DNA from: Acidobacteriota bacterium
Lineage (GTDB): Bacteria > Acidobacteriota > Terriglobia > Terriglobales > Acidobacteriaceae
Direction: 5' to 3'
Assembly (NCBI GenBank): GCA_021781255.1
Contig: JAJXXG010001126.1
Span: forward strand, 1-5,028
Length of the DNA: 5,028 nucleotides
Made by a program: the position numbers and the translations under genes. The notes below the pieces were generated by a model. It did no database searches, was not told the origin of the DNA, and worked only from the letters and a program-made list of their open reading frames with translations. Of this stretch, positions 2,856 to 5,028 are shown piece by piece. Each line of letters opens with the position of its first letter. Position 1 is the stretch's first letter.

Positions 2856-5028
2856 ATGACAGAACAGACGAAAGCAAGCACGAGTCTGGGTGGGTCGCGG
2901 GCCGGAATCAGTTTCTACCGGTTATGCACCCTTACCCTAGTTGCGGCACTGGCCTCCGGCGCAGCGGCTCTGGGCTTTGCCCAGGACCAGCCGGAAGCGG
3001 CCAAGCCCGCGAAACAAGCTGTGGAAACGAAGCCCGCCAGCGAGGCAACTCGAAAGACGGTGGGCAATTACCAGGTGCATCAGTCCATCGAGCTCGGCGG
3101 GCGCATTACGCAGCGTAACGGCAGCAGCGCCATGTGGGCCACGATGGTGAATCAGAATACCGGCATGCGCGTCCTGAACCACTCGCTCGAGATGCACTCG
3201 CTGGATCCATCCAAAACGCCTTTCTTCGATACGTTATCGTCGGCCAGTTTCGGCTATGGCGGCGATCCATACGATGTTTCCTACCTGAAGTTCTCCAAGG
3301 GCCGGTGGTACGACTTTGCGGGCAACTTCCGGCGAGATCGCAACTACTTCGACTACAACCTGCTGGCCAACTCGCTTCTTGCCAATCCGTTTGTGCCTGA
3401 ACCGAGCACGCCGCATCTGTTCAACACCGTGCGCCGCAACACGGACACGCTGCTGACGCTGATGCCGCTTTCGCGGGTCAGCTTCCGCGCGGGGCTCAAT
3501 CACGGCACGCACGAGGGGCCGACCTACTCGACGGTGCACGAGGGCGCGGACGCGCAGATGCTGTACTGGTTCCGCAACGCGGCGGACACCTATACGGGCG
3601 GCGTGGACGTAAAGCTGGTCAAGCGCACGACGCTGAGCTATGACCAGTTCTATGTGCTCTACAAGGGCGACAACTGGCAGCAGCTTGTGGGCGCCAACTA
3701 TCCGCTGTCCAACGGACAACTGGTCTCGTTCGGCATCGACAACCTGGCCACGAACAAGTGCAATGGCGCGGGGCTGCTGAGCAGTACGGGCACCGCCAAT
3801 CCGTATTGCAGCGGCATCACGGCCTTGAGCGTTACTTCACCGACGCGCACGACGTTCCCGACCGAGCAGCTGCGCTTCAGCTCGCGCTATTGGGAACGCG
3901 TCTCAATGAACGGTCGCTTCACCTACAGCGGGAATATCAGCAACGTGAACAGCTTCAACGAGACCTATACCGGCTTGACGACGCGTACTTCCGTTCGGCA
4001 GGAGATAGACACCGGCGCGCTGGCAAATGGCCGCCTGGCCCACAACAAGCGCGTCAGCGTCAACGCGGACTATGGCGTGGAAGCGGAGCTGAGCAAGTAC
4101 GTCTCGGTTTCCGATGCGTTCACCTATTGGGGCTTCCGAATTCCCGGCTACAACAGCGTGACCTCCACTCTCTGGACGGACACAACCAAGCCGCCGAGTC
4201 TGCTGACCCCGCTGAGCAGCATCACGCCGACCACGGCAACAACGGTCAACAACGACAACCTGAGCCAGAAGTTCATGGGCAACACGTTGATGGGGATCTT
4301 CACTATCACGCCGGAGTTCAAGCTGTCGGCCGGCTGGCGGTATAACAACCGCCACCTGCAGCAGCCGGACGACCTGGCGTGGCGCGAGAACTGGATGCTG
4401 CTGGGCGTTGTGATCCAGCCGACCAACATGGTTCGGATCAACGTGAACTACGACGCGATGGACTCGAAGAACGCCAACTCGGCAACGCCGACCAACACGT
4501 ACATGCGGTTGCAGCCGAACCGGCTGTATCATCTGCGCGCGCGCGTCAAGGTCACACCGTACAAGTGGATCAACTTCGCGGCGACGGGGAATAACTTCGG
4601 CGCGCAGAACAACGATCCGCTTGTCAACCACCACGAACACAACAACGACTTCAGCCTGGGTACGCAGATCATCCCGTCGGATACCTTCAGCATGGACCTG
4701 AACTATGCCCATGACGATGTGTTCTCCTCGACGGATATCTGCTATGTCTACTCCGGCACGCCGGGGCTGCCGGGTGGAGGCAACAACGGAACCTGCTCAA
4801 CGGCAGTGGAGCCGAACGGCGCCAGCTATTATCTCCTGGGCACAGGGTTCTATGACACGCCGACGACCTTCTTCTCCGGCGCGGTGCATTACTCCCCCTC
4901 GTCGAAGTTCCAGTTCAACGGCGGAGCCATGGTCAACAGCGTCAACGGCAAGGCGGAGCAGCTGAATCCGCAGATGGTGCCGGGCTCGCTCAACTCCAGG
5001 GTTGTGTCGCCCTTTGCCGATCTGGTGG
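2856..5028 (+). CDS. MtrB/PioB-like outer-membrane beta-barrel of a porin-cytochrome conduit (C-terminus beyond window)
   Basis: The frame from the ATG at 2856 stays open to the window edge: 724 residues with no stop. A signal peptide ends near residue 42 (LCTLTLVAALASGAAALGFA, then QDQP). An Ala/Lys/Pro/Glu-rich linker spans about 43-68. The barrel follows from about 72, with alternating polar/nonpolar, aromatic-rich strands such as YDVSYLKFSKGRWYDFAGNF (139-158), TLSYDQFYVLYK (259-270), FKLSAGWRYNNR (488-499) and FSMDLNYAHDD (611-621), joined by Asn/Thr/Ser/Gly-rich loops. MtrB/PioB-family proteins of roughly this size sheath a decaheme cytochrome in the outer membrane. Here the assignment rests on the barrel pattern and on the gene beginning 10 nt after a decaheme cytochrome; the family match itself was made by eye. 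Mature-part cysteines come in two close pairs (C302/C318 and C629/C647) in loop-like segments. The N-terminal CXXC known in Shewanella-type MtrB is absent. A TonB-dependent receptor is unlikely: no plug domain or TonB box is seen. Confidence 0.87.
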   Translation, partial: MTEQTKASTSLGGSRAGISFYRLCTLTLVAALASGAAALGFAQDQPEAAKPAKQAVETKPASEATRKTVGNYQVHQSIELGGRITQRNGSSAMWATMVNQNTGMRVLNHSLEMHSLDPSKTPFFDTLSSASFGYGGDPYDVSYLKFSKGRWYDFAGNFRRDRNYFDYNLLANSLLANPFVPEPSTPHLFNTVRRNTDTLLTLMPLSRVSFRAGLNHGTHEGPTYSTVHEGADAQMLYWFRNAADTYTGGVDVKLVKRTTLSYDQFYVLYKGDNWQQLVGANYPLSNGQLVSFGIDNLATNKCNGAGLLSSTGTANPYCSGITALSVTSPTRTTFPTEQLRFSSRYWERVSMNGRFTYSGNISNVNSFNETYTGLTTRTSVRQEIDTGALANGRLAHNKRVSVNADYGVEAELSKYVSVSDAFTYWGFRIPGYNSVTSTLWTDTTKPPSLLTPLSSITPTTATTVNNDNLSQKFMGNTLMGIFTITPEFKLSAGWRYNNRHLQQPDDLAWRENWMLLGVVIQPTNMVRINVNYDAMDSKNANSATPTNTYMRLQPNRLYHLRARVKVTPYKWINFAATGNNFGAQNNDPLVNHHEHNNDFSLGTQIIPSDTFSMDLNYAHDDVFSSTDICYVYSGTPGLPGGGNNGTCSTAVEPNGASYYLLGTGFYDTPTTFFSGAVHYSPSSKFQFNGGAMVNSVNGKAEQLNPQMVPGSLNSRVVSPFADLV

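Noticed and set aside
3903..4712. 269-codon minus-strand open frame opposite the barrel gene
   Set aside because: It lies antisense to a barrel gene with clear protein logic; long antisense frames are common in GC-rich coding DNA, and its Val/Arg/His-rich content is typical of such shadows.

Overview
The window looks like chromosomal DNA of a GC-rich Gram-negative bacterium, most likely a soil Acidobacteriota of the Terriglobia/Acidobacteriaceae type. That placement rests on the style of the proteins: a Crp-family regulator with an N-terminal Cys cluster, a secreted DUF4440-like protein, and a decaheme cytochrome paired with an outer-membrane barrel. It is an inference, since no rRNA or housekeeping marker is present.

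Layout. (1) Positions 1-241, minus strand: the start of a secreted NTF2-like/DUF4440-type protein, cut by the window edge. (2) 350-1102, minus: a complete 250-residue Crp/Fnr-family transcription regulator with a CxxC-x8-C cluster near its N-terminus and a CRP-like recognition helix. (3) 1103-1861: a 759-bp divergent intergenic region with no convincing protein gene. It is rich in signals: two near-perfect CRP-type palindromes (TGTGA-N6-TCAC), a possible structured RNA, two plus-strand terminator-like hairpins, an inverted repeat in the regulator's leader and a GC-rich hexamer repeat. (4) 1862-2845, plus: a secreted decaheme c-type cytochrome of the MtrA/DmsE/PioA type with exactly ten CXXCH motifs. 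(5) 2856 to the window end, plus: at least 724 residues of a large outer-membrane beta-barrel of the MtrB/PioB kind, starting 10 nt after the cytochrome stop and still open at base 5028.

How the parts fit. The cytochrome and barrel form a two-gene operon and together match a porin-cytochrome conduit, in which a decaheme cytochrome sits in a barrel and carries electrons across the outer membrane. The divergent regulator is the obvious candidate to control it: its recognition helix carries the R-E-x3-R pattern that reads TGTGA in CRP, and the two TGTGA-N6-TCAC palindromes lie one toward each gene. The simplest model is a redox- or metabolite-responsive Crp-family protein that controls both itself and an extracellular electron-transfer conduit. 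The intergenic region may also make an unannotated small transcript. No surface (MtrC-like) cytochrome, inner-membrane quinol oxidase, mobile element, tRNA, rRNA or CRISPR is visible.
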